In this document: piece by piece, positions 18,296 through 26,522 of the stretch
Numbering within the stretch: position 1 is the first letter of the stretch
How the letters are laid out: each line of letters starts with the position of its first letter
NCBI RefSeq assembly: GCF_000981385.1
Contig: NZ_LATZ01000024.1
Location: forward strand, 1-64,000
Source: Bacillus sp. SA1-12
GTDB taxonomy: Bacteria; Bacillota; Bacilli; Bacillales; Bacillaceae
Direction: 5' to 3'
Length of the DNA: 64,000 bases
Program-made: the position numbers and the translations under genes
Notes under the pieces: model-generated
Databases searched by the model: none
What the model saw: the letters and a program-made list of their open reading frames with translations, nothing else
Told to the model about the DNA's origin: nothing

Positions 18296-19248
18296 CCTGC
18301 TGCCCTACTTTCCTTTAATAATAAGTAAATGAAGTAAATACCACCAATGAAGTTAATAATAACGCTTAGCGTTGTCCGTAATTCAAAAATATGCTCAACA
18401 AGGAACTGACCACCAACTAATGCAATAATACTAATTAAACTTGCACCTAATATTAAAATAGAGTGCTTATACGTAACTAAATATTGATAGGAAAGGTTCG
18501 CCACAATTAAACCCAAAAACGTAATCGGACCAACTAAAGCTGTTGAGGTCGCGATTAAGACCGATGATAAAATTAATATATTCATTACCATCCGATCATA
18601 GTTGATCCCAAGGTTAATCGCATTTTCACGGCCGAGAGACATAACATCTAGCTTATCCATAATGAGATAACCGTAAATAAACGCAATGATTAAAATGCCA
18701 ATTGCAATATATAACAAATCAGCCTTTACGTTTGCAAAGCTCCCGAATAAGCGGGATTGAAGACTTAAATATTCCACAGGATCAATCAATACTTGTAAAA
18801 AAGTGACAAGACTACCTAACAGCGCACCTAAAATCATACCTATTAATAGGAGTAAATAAATAGGATGTTTATCCGCTCGGAATAAGAAACGGTATAAAAG
18901 AAGCGCAAATAATACCATAGCAATAATCGCTGCACCGAAATTTAAATATTTATTTAATACCCAAACAGACATCGACCCTGCAAAGAAATAAATTAACGTT
19001 TGTACAACTTCGTACATTGAGTCAAGGCCCATTACTGATGGTGTTAAAATACGGTTATGTGTAATGGTCTGGAACACTACTGTTGCATACGCAATCGCAA
19101 TCCCTGTTACAACCATTGCCGTCACACGAATCATACGTCTTGGAAACGCGTAATCAAAACCACCTTTTATGTCATAAAATCCATATAACACAATACAAAT
19201 AATGGCTAATACCGCTAAAAAAATCAGCTTCGTACTATTTTTTCGCAT
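18292..19248 (-). CDS. yclO: Siderophore ABC permease (YclO-like)
   Basis: A FecCD-family permease of 318 residues with eight to ten membrane spans, the second half of a heterodimer with YclN. The family coupling region around LGINYDRMVMN and the GPITFLGLIVANL stretch are typical. It overlaps the end of yclN by 14 bases and the start of yclP by four, so all three are one transcript. A GGGGAGAG ribosome site precedes the ATG. Confidence 0.94.
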   Translation of the reverse strand: MRKNSTKLIFLAVLAIICIVLYGFYDIKGGFDYAFPRRMIRVTAMVVTGIAIAYATVVFQTITHNRILTPSVMGLDSMYEVVQTLIYFFAGSMSVWVLNKYLNFGAAIIAMVLFALLLYRFLFRADKHPIYLLLLIGMILGALLGSLVTFLQVLIDPVEYLSLQSRLFGSFANVKADLLYIAIGILIIAFIYGYLIMDKLDVMSLGRENAINLGINYDRMVMNILILSSVLIATSTALVGPITFLGLIVANLSYQYLVTYKHSILILGASLISIIALVGGQFLVEHIFELRTTLSVIINFIGGIYFIYLLLKESRAAG

Positions 19249-20191
19249 ATGCTCTCCCCCTAAATAACATAATTAAGAAGATCGCACTACCGATTACTGC
19301 AACAGTTACATTAACTGGAATTTCATAAGGATGAATGACAATACGTCCAATAATGTCACATACTAATAGGAAGACAACCCCTAATACTGCCGTATGTGGA
19401 ATTGTTTTGCGTAAATTATCACCTAAATAAAGGGACACAATATTAGGAACAATTAAGCCTAAAAACGGAATAACCCCCACAGTAAGCACGACAGTTGTAG
19501 AAATAATCGCTACAAGGATAAGACCGATATTTAACACAAGCTTATAACTTAAGCCTAAGTTTTTCGCAAAATCTTCTCCCATACCTGCGACTGTAAATTT
19601 ATTTGCATAAAGATACGCTAAAATGACAGCTGGTATACTTACATATAACAGCTCATAGCGTCCAGCTATAACCAATGTGAAACTGCCCATTAACCAAGAA
19701 GAAATATTTTGAATAAGATCTGCTTCGTATGCAAAAAACGTCGTAATAGAGGACAGAATATTTCCGTACATAATCCCGATTAACGGAACGAAAATCACAT
19801 CTTTAAATTTAATACGATCGAGAATTTGCATAAAAATTAAAGTACCTGCTAAAGCAAATACAAAGCAAAAAATAATTTCTTGCATATACGTTGTATTCGT
19901 AAAAAACAGCATTGATATTAAAATCCCTAATTTTGCTGCATCTAACGTTCCAGCAGTCGTTGGCGATACAAATTTATTTCGACTTAAAGACTGCATAATT
20001 AAACCGGCTATACTCATTCCCGCTCCCGCCAATATAATCGCCAATAAACGAGGCACACGGCTGATTAAGAAAAGTTGTGTTTTATCCGAATTCCAATCGA
20101 GCAAGTCACTTATCTTAATATCAATCGCACCTATAAATAGCGATACACATGACAGGATTATAGTCACAATCACTAACATCCAAAGTCTCAT
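19235..20191 (-). CDS. yclN: Siderophore ABC permease (YclN-like)
   Basis: First gene of the importer operon: a FecCD-family permease of 318 residues with multiple membrane spans. The segment LSRNKFVSPTTAGTLDAAKL is highly characteristic of the YclN branch, and GVIPFLGLIVPNIV is the FecCD family motif. Up to three Fur-like sites lie 40-165 bases upstream, so iron repression of the whole operon is expected. The start is ATG after TGAGGATT. Confidence 0.94.
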   Translation of the reverse strand: MRLWMLVIVTIILSCVSLFIGAIDIKISDLLDWNSDKTQLFLISRVPRLLAIILAGAGMSIAGLIMQSLSRNKFVSPTTAGTLDAAKLGILISMLFFTNTTYMQEIIFCFVFALAGTLIFMQILDRIKFKDVIFVPLIGIMYGNILSSITTFFAYEADLIQNISSWLMGSFTLVIAGRYELLYVSIPAVILAYLYANKFTVAGMGEDFAKNLGLSYKLVLNIGLILVAIISTTVVLTVGVIPFLGLIVPNIVSLYLGDNLRKTIPHTAVLGVVFLLVCDIIGRIVIHPYEIPVNVTVAVIGSAIFLIMLFRGRAYAKK

Positions 20192-20230
20192 ATGTAATCC
20201 TCATAACGTATTTATTCTCAGTATGACAAT

Positions 20231-20246
20231 TGAAAATGATTTATCA
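20231..20246 (-). promoter_or_regulatory. Weak Fur-like site upstream of yclN
   Basis: TGAAAATGATTTATCA matches the Fur consensus with one extra base. It lies 40 bases before the yclN start, next to the strong site at 20281. Confidence 0.4.
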
Positions 20247-20280
20247 TCCCAAGTGCTGCTTTTATTAAAAAATTTATATT

Positions 20281-20295
20281 TGATAATCATTATCA
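20281..20295 (-). promoter_or_regulatory. Perfect Fur box upstream of yclN
   Basis: TGATAATCATTATCA is an exact 7-1-7 inverted repeat identical to the Bacillus Fur consensus. It lies 90 bases before the yclN start. A further site, TGAGATTGATTATCA at 20342-20356, matches 12 of 14 consensus positions. The rest of the 20192-20470 gap shows no gene. Confidence 0.92.
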
Positions 20296-20470
20296 TCTAT
20301 CAATAAAAAAAAGAGCTTGTTCTTATGCAATTCACTACCAATGAGATTGATTATCAACTACAGTATTTAATGTATCACAAAAAATAATTAGTGAAAAGAA
20401 CTATTTTCAAAATATTGTTATAAAATGACTCTTGTTCATAAATTATTCATATTTCAATTATGGTCTAACT

Positions 20471-20507
20471 AAAAAAACCGATGCTCCCTTTATAAGGAAT
20501 GATCGGT
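20471..20507 (-). terminator. Terminator of the 128-residue protein gene
   Basis: ACCGAT at 20478-20483 pairs with ATCGGT at 20502-20507, with a TCC/GGA inner pairing. Seven T residues follow on the minus strand. Confidence 0.75.
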
Positions 20508-20572
20508 AGTATTATATATTTACAATTACCTAGTATGAATGCATCTTACAAATTATTTCTATTTAAGTTTAT

Positions 20573-20959
20573 TTACATCCTTACAATGACTGTTCCGCTG
20601 CCACCTTGAACATATTTGGTATCTTCCTGGTTATTCATTGATTGTAACAAATGATTATTTTGAGCGATCAACCTATTTAAATGATCCAGCTGATTACCGA
20701 GGTTCAGGAGCATTTGGAACATATGCTGCATATCTACCGGACCGTTATAAGTTTGCATCGGAGAATACGGGAAATAAAAAGGGTCTTGAGCATTGCCTTG
20801 TCCATGATTACCAAGATCTGGCATCCCCCCTTGTTCCTGTGTCCCCGTACTTGAATTCTGCACTCTTACCTTGCCTTGACCTGCACTTTGGTGGTTCCTT
20901 CCTATATGATTCTGCTGATAATAGTGCCAATTTGGTTCATAAAAATTATGTGAAGACAT
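20573..20959 (-). CDS. Gln/Asn/His-rich hypothetical protein
   Basis: I do not recognise a family. The 128-residue product has no signal peptide or membrane span. Its N-terminal half is low-complexity and rich in Gln, Asn, Gly, His and Tyr (for example NWHYYQQNHIGRNHQ). A short helix follows at about 75-110 (MFQMLLNLGNQLDHLNRLI) with leucines and isoleucines spaced for self-association, and a glycine-rich end. Such composition is common among spore-coat and spore-surface proteins of Bacillus, but that is only a suggestion. A very strong GGAAGGAGGT ribosome site eight bases before the ATG and a terminator after the stop show it is a real single gene. Confidence 0.75.
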   Translation of the reverse strand: MSSHNFYEPNWHYYQQNHIGRNHQSAGQGKVRVQNSSTGTQEQGGMPDLGNHGQGNAQDPFYFPYSPMQTYNGPVDMQHMFQMLLNLGNQLDHLNRLIAQNNHLLQSMNNQEDTKYVQGGSGTVIVRM

Positions 20960-21064
20960 TTTTCATTTACCTCCTTCCATCATACAAACAGTTTATTCAG
21001 TTTTTTATCAACCCGGTACATTCATCTAAAAGTTGGTTGATTCGCCCATTGAATGGAGAAAGCA

Positions 21065-21112
21065 AAAAATCCCTCCAATATAAACACTCTGTCCACATTG
21101 GAGGGATTTTTA
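21065..21112. terminator. Terminator of the ribbon-helix-helix gene
   Basis: AAAAATCCCTCCAAT pairs with ATTGGAGGGATTTTT around a 17-base loop. It is symmetrical enough to work in both directions and lies just past the stop of the minus-strand gene at 21123. Confidence 0.85.
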
Positions 21113-21122
21113 TTTATAACCT

Positions 21123-21512
21123 TTAAAGTTTTCTTATCATTTCCCTTATTGCTTCTGAAATATCAATGTCCTTTTCGCGACAATATTGGCTAAGCTTTCC
21201 GTATGCCTCATCATCGAGTCGTACATGGATCGAATGGTTAAACTTGTCAGAATCAAGCTTTTTCGGCCTGCCTCGAGCAATTTTTCTTCGGCCGATTTCA
21301 TCCTTCCACACTGTAATGATGACATAACCATGCTTTTCAATCCAATGATCACAATCATTCTCTTTCCACATTTTATTTGCTCTTTCCTTAAATTCCTTTT
21401 TAAATGTGGCGAGCTCTTCATCTTCCAGACCTCTCATTACAGCCTTCTCCATCGCCTTATGTTCCATAAATTGCTGAAATTGAGCATATGATTTAAATGT
21501 TAATTCCTTCAT
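21123..21512 (-). CDS. Small protein with C-terminal ribbon-helix-helix domain
   Basis: A 129-residue basic soluble protein. Residues about 90-129 (HSIHVRLDDEAYGKLSQYC then ISEAIREMIRKL) have the strand-helix-helix layout of CopG/Arc-type DNA-binding domains. The preceding segment RRKIARGRPKK is a basic AT-hook-like patch. The first 80 residues are helical and charged without a known motif. The start was set at the ATG at 21512, with AGGAGAGG upstream. No toxin-like gene is adjacent, so it is not an obvious antitoxin; a transcription factor role is inferred. Confidence 0.75.
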   Translation of the reverse strand: MKELTFKSYAQFQQFMEHKAMEKAVMRGLEDEELATFKKEFKERANKMWKENDCDHWIEKHGYVIITVWKDEIGRRKIARGRPKKLDSDKFNHSIHVRLDDEAYGKLSQYCREKDIDISEAIREMIRKL

Positions 21513-21909
21513 TTTTCCTCTCCTGAAACAACTGATATGAAAATGATACCCCTTTCTTATTGGGTATGTAAATATTAATTCGTTCATTGGGGTTTATTTT
21601 TGATTGCTAGAAGACAAATCTTGCTCAGATTTTCTGATAAGGTTTACAGAGATTCTAATGGCGAAATACAGAATATTTATAAAATCTTCAATTAGCTTCT
21701 GCACATTGCCCATTTGCCGCTTATCAACCGTTAGTAATATTTACCTATTTTCTCCTTTACAACACAAATCTACTAGGGAGAAGTCATTAAGCAGTTACTT
21801 ACTAATAAATTTCTCTTGTAGCAGGTGAATTAAATAAGTATTATTACTTAGGTAATATGGATGAATTTTTATTTCCTTATTCTATAAATGAAAATGAAAC
21901 AGGTGAAAT
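21513..21909. other. Intergenic region, no gene seen
   Basis: Nearly 400 AT-rich bases before the ica remnant. An AGGTGAAAT ribosome site for the icaA start lies at its right end. No promoter could be assigned with confidence and no other feature was found. Confidence 0.4.
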
Positions 21910-22788
21910 ATGGAAGAATTTATTGGTTTTTTGTCCGAATTTGTATTTTGGTTTCCTTTAATTATGTCTTTACTTTGGATAGCTGGTACCAGTCTATTCT
22001 TCAGATATCGTGAAAAAGAGGAAGTTATTGATTTTCAAAATATTGATTGGCCTTTGATTAGCATTTTGGTCCCTTGCTTTAACGAGGAAGATACGATTGA
22101 AGAAACAATCAAGAATTTATCAGGAATATATTACCCGAAGAAGGAAATTATCGTTGTAAATGATGGAAGTACAGATGATACATTAAAAATCCTTCAGAAA
22201 CTAGCTAAAAAGCATCAAGATCTAAAGGTCATTGATTGCCAAGAAAATAGGGGTAAAGCAAATGCTTTAATTATTGCAACTCATGCATCAAATGCTGAGT
22301 ATCTTCTGTGTGTAGACTCTGATGCTTTATTGGATCCATATGCAGCACATTACCTTGTTTACCATTTTCTTCATAAAGGAGAAAGATTAGGGGCAGTAAC
22401 AGGTAACCCTAGAATCCGTAATCGAGATACATTGATCAGCCGTTTACAAATCGTTGAATACGCATCAATTATAGGAGCTATAAAAAGAACCCAAAGAATA
22501 CTGGGTAAAATCATGACTGTTTCAGGCGTAGTTGTCGCTTTTCGAAAAAAAGCACTTATTGATGTTGGACTTTGGGACAGAGATATGATCACTGAAGATA
22601 TAATTGTTATTTCTGGATGTATTTATTCCTTCTTACAAAATATGCATTATTCTAAACCAGCCATGTTTTTTCCTGAAGAACTTAATACAAATGGATGTTT
22701 AGGACTAAATTACCATCGTATACGTGAAAACACGTTATTTAATAGAACACTAGAATTTATAACAGGTTCTGATGAATTAACAATGTAG
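21910..22788 (+). pseudogene. icaA'-'icaB deletion fusion (PNAG synthase remnant)
   Basis: Residues 1-230 are the N-terminal part of a poly-N-acetylglucosamine synthase (IcaA/PgaC, GT2): a membrane segment at about 12-31, PCFNEEDTIEET, the DxD in CVDSDALL (135-140) and the catalytic-base motif TED at 228-230. Right there the sequence changes. From about 232 it reads as the N-terminal anchor of the deacetylase IcaB (SGCIYSF), then LGLNYHRIREN. The missing part is the IcaA C-terminal half with QxxRW, all of IcaD and the very start of IcaB. The frame is kept across the join but then stops at TAG 22786. In the staphylococcal IcaB sequence as I recall it, that position is a tyrosine. The product cannot polymerise PNAG. 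Confidence 0.85.
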
Positions 22789-22791
22789 AAC

Positions 22792-23418
22792 GTGTATGAA
22801 GAAGACTTTAAAAAACAAATAAAGCTATTAAAACAAGAGGGTGCTACGTTTCTTAATCCTGATAAAATTAGAAAGGCTCAGGAAGCAGGCAAATTTCCTG
22901 AAAAATGTGTTTGGGTTTCTTTTGATGATGTCGATATAACGGTTTATCAAAATGCATTCCCCATTCTAAAAGAATATGATATTCCATTTACGATCTTTGT
23001 TATTGCAGGGCATGTTGGAAGTAATTTTGGAAACTTACAGCTGTCTTCATGGGAACAATTGAAGGAAATGGTAGATAGTGGATTAGTTACTGTTGGTTCA
23101 CATACCTATGATATGCATAAATTAATTGGAGAAGAGCCTATATTTTTTAATAAAGACCAGAAAGAAAGTTTTAAAGAAGATCTTCTCCTAAGTAAAAAAA
23201 CAATTGAAAAGAACTTAAACATACAAGTGAAAGATTTTGCCTATCCTTATGGTAATGGCAGAGAGGATTTAGCAGTCTTGGTCCATCTCAGTGGATATGA
23301 GAGTGCCTATATTCTTGCTCCCAGATCGATAACTCCAGATAATGATAGATTCTGGATGAATCGTATACTTGTGAATGATGAGGTCTTTAATGATATTGTA
23401 AAAAAATGGATTAAATAG
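22792..23418 (+). pseudogene. 3' part of icaB (PNAG N-deacetylase)
   Basis: Continues in the same frame directly after the TAG at 22786-22788, beginning GTG at 22792. The 208 residues match the carbohydrate esterase 4 core of IcaB: metal-binding FDDVD at about 44-48, histidines in SHTYDMHK at 104 and 109, and AYPYG near 150. It ends at the natural IcaB C-terminus (RILVNDEVFNDIVKKW). Without the first part it lacks the anchor and LNYHR strand, and no ribosome site precedes the GTG, so it is probably untranslated. No icaC or icaR gene is present nearby. Confidence 0.82.
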
Positions 23419-23704
23419 ACTTTGTATTATTATTAGTTTTCCTTACACGATGACTAAAAGGTAGATTTGAGGATGTCAACCCATTCCAAGGAACTTTTAA
23501 AGTGTACAGCTTGTCAGAAGTTGCAAAGGTACACTACATGTAAAGCTCTGGTTATACAAAAAATCTTCACGTTAATGTTTTCTGGGGGAAATCGTTTAAT
23601 GAATTAAAAAGATCGATTTTCCCTGTCTCTTCTTAGGTTTCACATTTATGGCGTTCCACGCCTTTGACTATTCTCAAGAGCAACCAAGTCTATTTAAAAT
23701 ACAT
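23419..23704. other. Intergenic region after the ica remnant
   Basis: A short frame reading VYSLSEVAKVHYM near 23500 hints at a helix-turn-helix start but ends after a few codons, which could be chance. There is no transposase or inverted-repeat boundary that would explain the ica deletion. Nothing else was seen. Confidence 0.3.
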
Positions 23705-23763
23705 AAAAAAGCTGACCAAAACAATAAACCTCGACATATTGTGCAGGCATTCTTTTAGTCAGC
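23705..23763 (-). terminator. Terminator of the aldo-keto reductase gene
   Basis: GCTGAC at 23711-23716 pairs with GTCAGC at 23758-23763, with further pairing inside. Six T residues follow on the minus strand. Confidence 0.65.
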
Positions 23764-23775
23764 CATAGATCATTA

Positions 23776-24768
23776 TTAATTTTTTAAGATCTCATCAATA
23801 ATTGCTATTTCTTCCTTAGTAAAAGAAAGATTACTAAGCGCTGCAACATTTTCTTCAATTTGACTTACCTTGCTGGCACCAATTAAAGCAGAGGTTACTC
23901 GGCCTTCTCGAAGAACCCAAGCCAATGCCATTTGGGCAAGGTTTTGGCCGCGTTCCGCCGCAATCTCATTTAGCTGTCGTATACGGTTTACGACTTGTTC
24001 TGTAACCCTGTCCTTATTTAAGAACGTATTCTCTTTTGCTGCCCTGGAATCAGCCGGAATGCCGGAAATATATTTATTTGTTAATAGGCCTTGTTCTAAT
24101 GGACAAAAGGCAATGGATCCAACTCCATTTTCTGCTAATACATTTTGAAGTCCATCTTCAATCCAGCGATTGAACATAGAATAACTTGGTTGATGTATGA
24201 GTAATGGTGTGCCCAGATCGTTTAAGATTTTAACGGCTTCTGCTGTTTGCACTGCATCATAGCTTGAAATTCCAACATATAGTGCTTTCCCTTGTCGGAC
24301 AATCTGAGCTAGAGCCCCCATTGTTTCCTCTAACGGTGTATTAGGGTCAGGACGGTGCGAATAAAAGATATCAACATAATCTAGACCCATCCGTTTTAAA
24401 CTTTGATCAAGGCTGGCAATTAGGTATTTTTTTGATCCCCAGTCACCATAAGGGCCATCCCACATATGGTAGCCAGCTTTTGTCGAAATGACCATTTCAT
24501 CTCGATATGCCGCAAAATCTGTTTTCAGCATCCTTCCAAACATTTCTTCGGCACTTCCAGGAGGCGGACCATAGTTATTTGCTAAATCCAAATGGGTAAT
24601 TCCTAAATCAAACGCTTTATGCAGCATGGCCCTGCCATTTTCATAAGAATCTACTCCGCCAAAATTATGCCATAACCCTAATGAAATTGCCGGCAGTAAC
24701 AAACCTGAGTTCCCAACACGGTTATACTTCATCGTTTCATACCGCTCTTTACTCGCTAAATACCCCAT
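23776..24768 (-). CDS. Aldo-keto reductase, YghZ-like
   Basis: An NADPH-dependent (alpha/beta)8-barrel oxidoreductase of 330 residues. The catalytic Asp-Tyr region is THLDLANNYGPPPGSAE, the Lys region is STKAGYHMWDGPYG and the His is in FYSHRPDPNTPLEETM. The YGPPPGSAE and GPYGDWGSKKY stretches are typical of the YghZ branch, which reduces L-glyceraldehyde 3-phosphate and methylglyoxal-type aldehydes. The true substrate is not determinable. The start ATG follows AAAGGGG; a second ATG 12 codons in (MKYNRVGNSG) is also possible. Monocistronic. Confidence 0.92.
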   Translation of the reverse strand: MGYLASKERYETMKYNRVGNSGLLLPAISLGLWHNFGGVDSYENGRAMLHKAFDLGITHLDLANNYGPPPGSAEEMFGRMLKTDFAAYRDEMVISTKAGYHMWDGPYGDWGSKKYLIASLDQSLKRMGLDYVDIFYSHRPDPNTPLEETMGALAQIVRQGKALYVGISSYDAVQTAEAVKILNDLGTPLLIHQPSYSMFNRWIEDGLQNVLAENGVGSIAFCPLEQGLLTNKYISGIPADSRAAKENTFLNKDRVTEQVVNRIRQLNEIAAERGQNLAQMALAWVLREGRVTSALIGASKVSQIEENVAALSNLSFTKEEIAIIDEILKN

Positions 24769-24842
24769 ATGTATCCCCTTTCAAAATCACTATCTACTCT
24801 ATTCTACCTCATTTCTTATAGATTTGTGTTCAAAATAAACTG

Positions 24843-24870
24843 AGCCAGCTCTATTTTTTAGAAACTGGCT
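24843..24870 (-). terminator. Probable terminator of the CNNM/CBS gene
   Basis: AGCCAG at 24843-24848 pairs with CTGGCT at 24865-24870 directly after the stop. The T-rich tail on the minus strand is interrupted. Confidence 0.5.
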
Positions 24871-26202
24871 TCATTCATATACTTCTGCCTCTTTCTTTTC
24901 TAATACTGATACTCGCAATAACAGAATTCGTTTATCTTCCATTTCTTCAACTTTAAACAAGATATTTTCAAATTCAACTTCAGGTTTTTCGTCTTCATTT
25001 GGAATATAACCTAGCTGCCCAATAACAAAGCCGCTTAATGTATCAAAATCCTCTGTTGGAAAGTGGATGTTCAACAAATCTTCAACAACATAAAGATTGG
25101 TCATTCCTGGTATAAGATAATTGTTTTCATCTAGTTCTATAATTTCTTCTTCATCGATTCCACGATCATCGTATTCATCAAAGATATTTCCAACAATCTC
25201 TTCAATTACGTCTTCAATCGTTACAACCCCATCTGTTCCGCCATATTCGTCAATCGCAATTGCCATATGAATATTATTCATTTGCATTTCCTTAAACAGT
25301 TCATCAATCCGTTTTGATTCTAAAACAAAATAGGGTTCCCTAAGTAATTCCTTCACATTAAATGCTTGTTCATGACAATTTTCGATAAACTGGATTAAAT
25401 CCTTCACGTGTAAAATACCGACAATATGATCTATTTTTTCCTCGTAGACCGGGAATCTTGTGTACTTCTCAACATTTACTAACCGGACGGTTTCAGTTAA
25501 CGTATAATCAAGAGGAATCCCAACAATGTTTGTTCGATGTGTCATAATATCCGATACTGTTTTGTTATCCAATTCAAATATATTATTAATCATAATTTTT
25601 TCGGTTTCTTGAATTGTTCCTCTTTCTTTCCCAACATCGACCATCATACGAATTTCCTCTTCCGTGACTTTTTCATCATCGGCATTTGGATCAACTCCAA
25701 ATAAACGAACGATGAAATTCGTCGATAAGGTAAGCAATTTGACAAATGGCGCTGATATTTTCGATAAAAGTGTAAGCGGAGTGGCAGCAAATGTTGAGAT
25801 CGCTTCAGCTTTTTGCAGTGCAAGCCGCTTTGGTACAAGCTCTCCTAAAACTAATGTGAAATAGGAAAGTACGATTGTAATGACAATTACTGAGATTGTC
25901 CCAAGCAATTCCTCAGAAATTGGCACACCCCATTCGTACAACAAGTTAGCTAATTGTCCTGCAAAGCTTTCTGCCGCAAATGCACTCGCCAAAAATCCCG
26001 CAAGTGTAATCCCGATTTGAATCGTTGCTAAAAAACTGCTCGGTTCAGCCAGAAGGCTATTCAACATTTTTGCCTTCTTATCCCCGCCCTCAGCTAATAT
26101 CTTGATCTTGTTATCGTTTAATGAAATCAGAGCGATTTCAGAAGCAGCAAAAAATGCATTTACTATTATAAGAATGATTAGAATTACAATTTCCAATGCC
26201 AA
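24871..26202 (-). CDS. CNNM/HlyC-CorC family membrane protein with CBS pair
   Basis: A transporter-associated membrane protein of about 443 residues. The DUF21/CNNM transmembrane domain covers about 1-190 with four hydrophobic segments and the motif NAFFAASEIALISL. A CBS pair follows at about 210-335, and a CorC_HlyC domain at about 350-430 (GFVIGQLGYIPNEDE). Relatives (YhdP, YrkA, MpfA-type) are linked to magnesium or cobalt efflux and salt tolerance; this role is inferred. The start is unusual: no ATG is available and several TTG codons lie together. The one at 26202 has GGGGGT at suitable distance, but 26211 and 26196 cannot be excluded. Confidence 0.9.
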   Translation of the reverse strand: MALEIVILIILIIVNAFFAASEIALISLNDNKIKILAEGGDKKAKMLNSLLAEPSSFLATIQIGITLAGFLASAFAAESFAGQLANLLYEWGVPISEELLGTISVIVITIVLSYFTLVLGELVPKRLALQKAEAISTFAATPLTLLSKISAPFVKLLTLSTNFIVRLFGVDPNADDEKVTEEEIRMMVDVGKERGTIQETEKIMINNIFELDNKTVSDIMTHRTNIVGIPLDYTLTETVRLVNVEKYTRFPVYEEKIDHIVGILHVKDLIQFIENCHEQAFNVKELLREPYFVLESKRIDELFKEMQMNNIHMAIAIDEYGGTDGVVTIEDVIEEIVGNIFDEYDDRGIDEEEIIELDENNYLIPGMTNLYVVEDLLNIHFPTEDFDTLSGFVIGQLGYIPNEDEKPEVEFENILFKVEEMEDKRILLLRVSVLEKKEAEVYE

Positions 26203-26334
26203 TAAGACCAACCCCCGGTGTTAAAAAAGATCATTTCTTTGCAAATCCCAAGTATAATATTTTATCATGCCCTAAATTGTTGATTTTTTTAAGGAAGATA
26301 TTTCTGAATGATAAAAACAAATTACTTTAAAACG

Positions 26335-26354
26335 CAAAAAAACCCGTACCGGGT
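26335..26354 (-). terminator. Second terminator downstream of yhbH
   Basis: ACCCG/CGGGT (26342-26354) is followed by a T-run on the minus strand. It and its flank resemble the terminator at 26483, 148 bases away. Confidence 0.6.
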
Positions 26355-26482
26355 AAATGAGCAAGAGCTTTTTCTTTAATCTATTGCCTTTTTAATCAAA
26401 CTGTCTTTAAGCAAATTTAATAAAGAGTAAAAAGATCACTCTTCCTGTCGATTCGTTAGAATTATCATCAGGATAAACAAAC

Positions 26483-26515
26483 AAAAAAACCCTGCTCGGG
26501 TCAGTGAGCAAGGGT
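26483..26515 (-). terminator. First terminator of yhbH
   Basis: ACCCTTGCTC pairs with GAGCAGGGT (one bulge or mismatch) and seven T residues follow on the minus strand, directly past the yhbH stop. Confidence 0.8.
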
Positions 26516-26522
26516 CTTGTCT

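Noticed and set aside
20638..21126. 162-codon plus-strand frame
   Set aside because: It runs antisense through the Gln/Asn-rich gene and the terminator at 21065; no ribosome site.
23419..23704. Insertion-sequence remnant causing the ica deletion
   Set aside because: No transposase motifs, inverted repeats or target duplications could be seen on either side.
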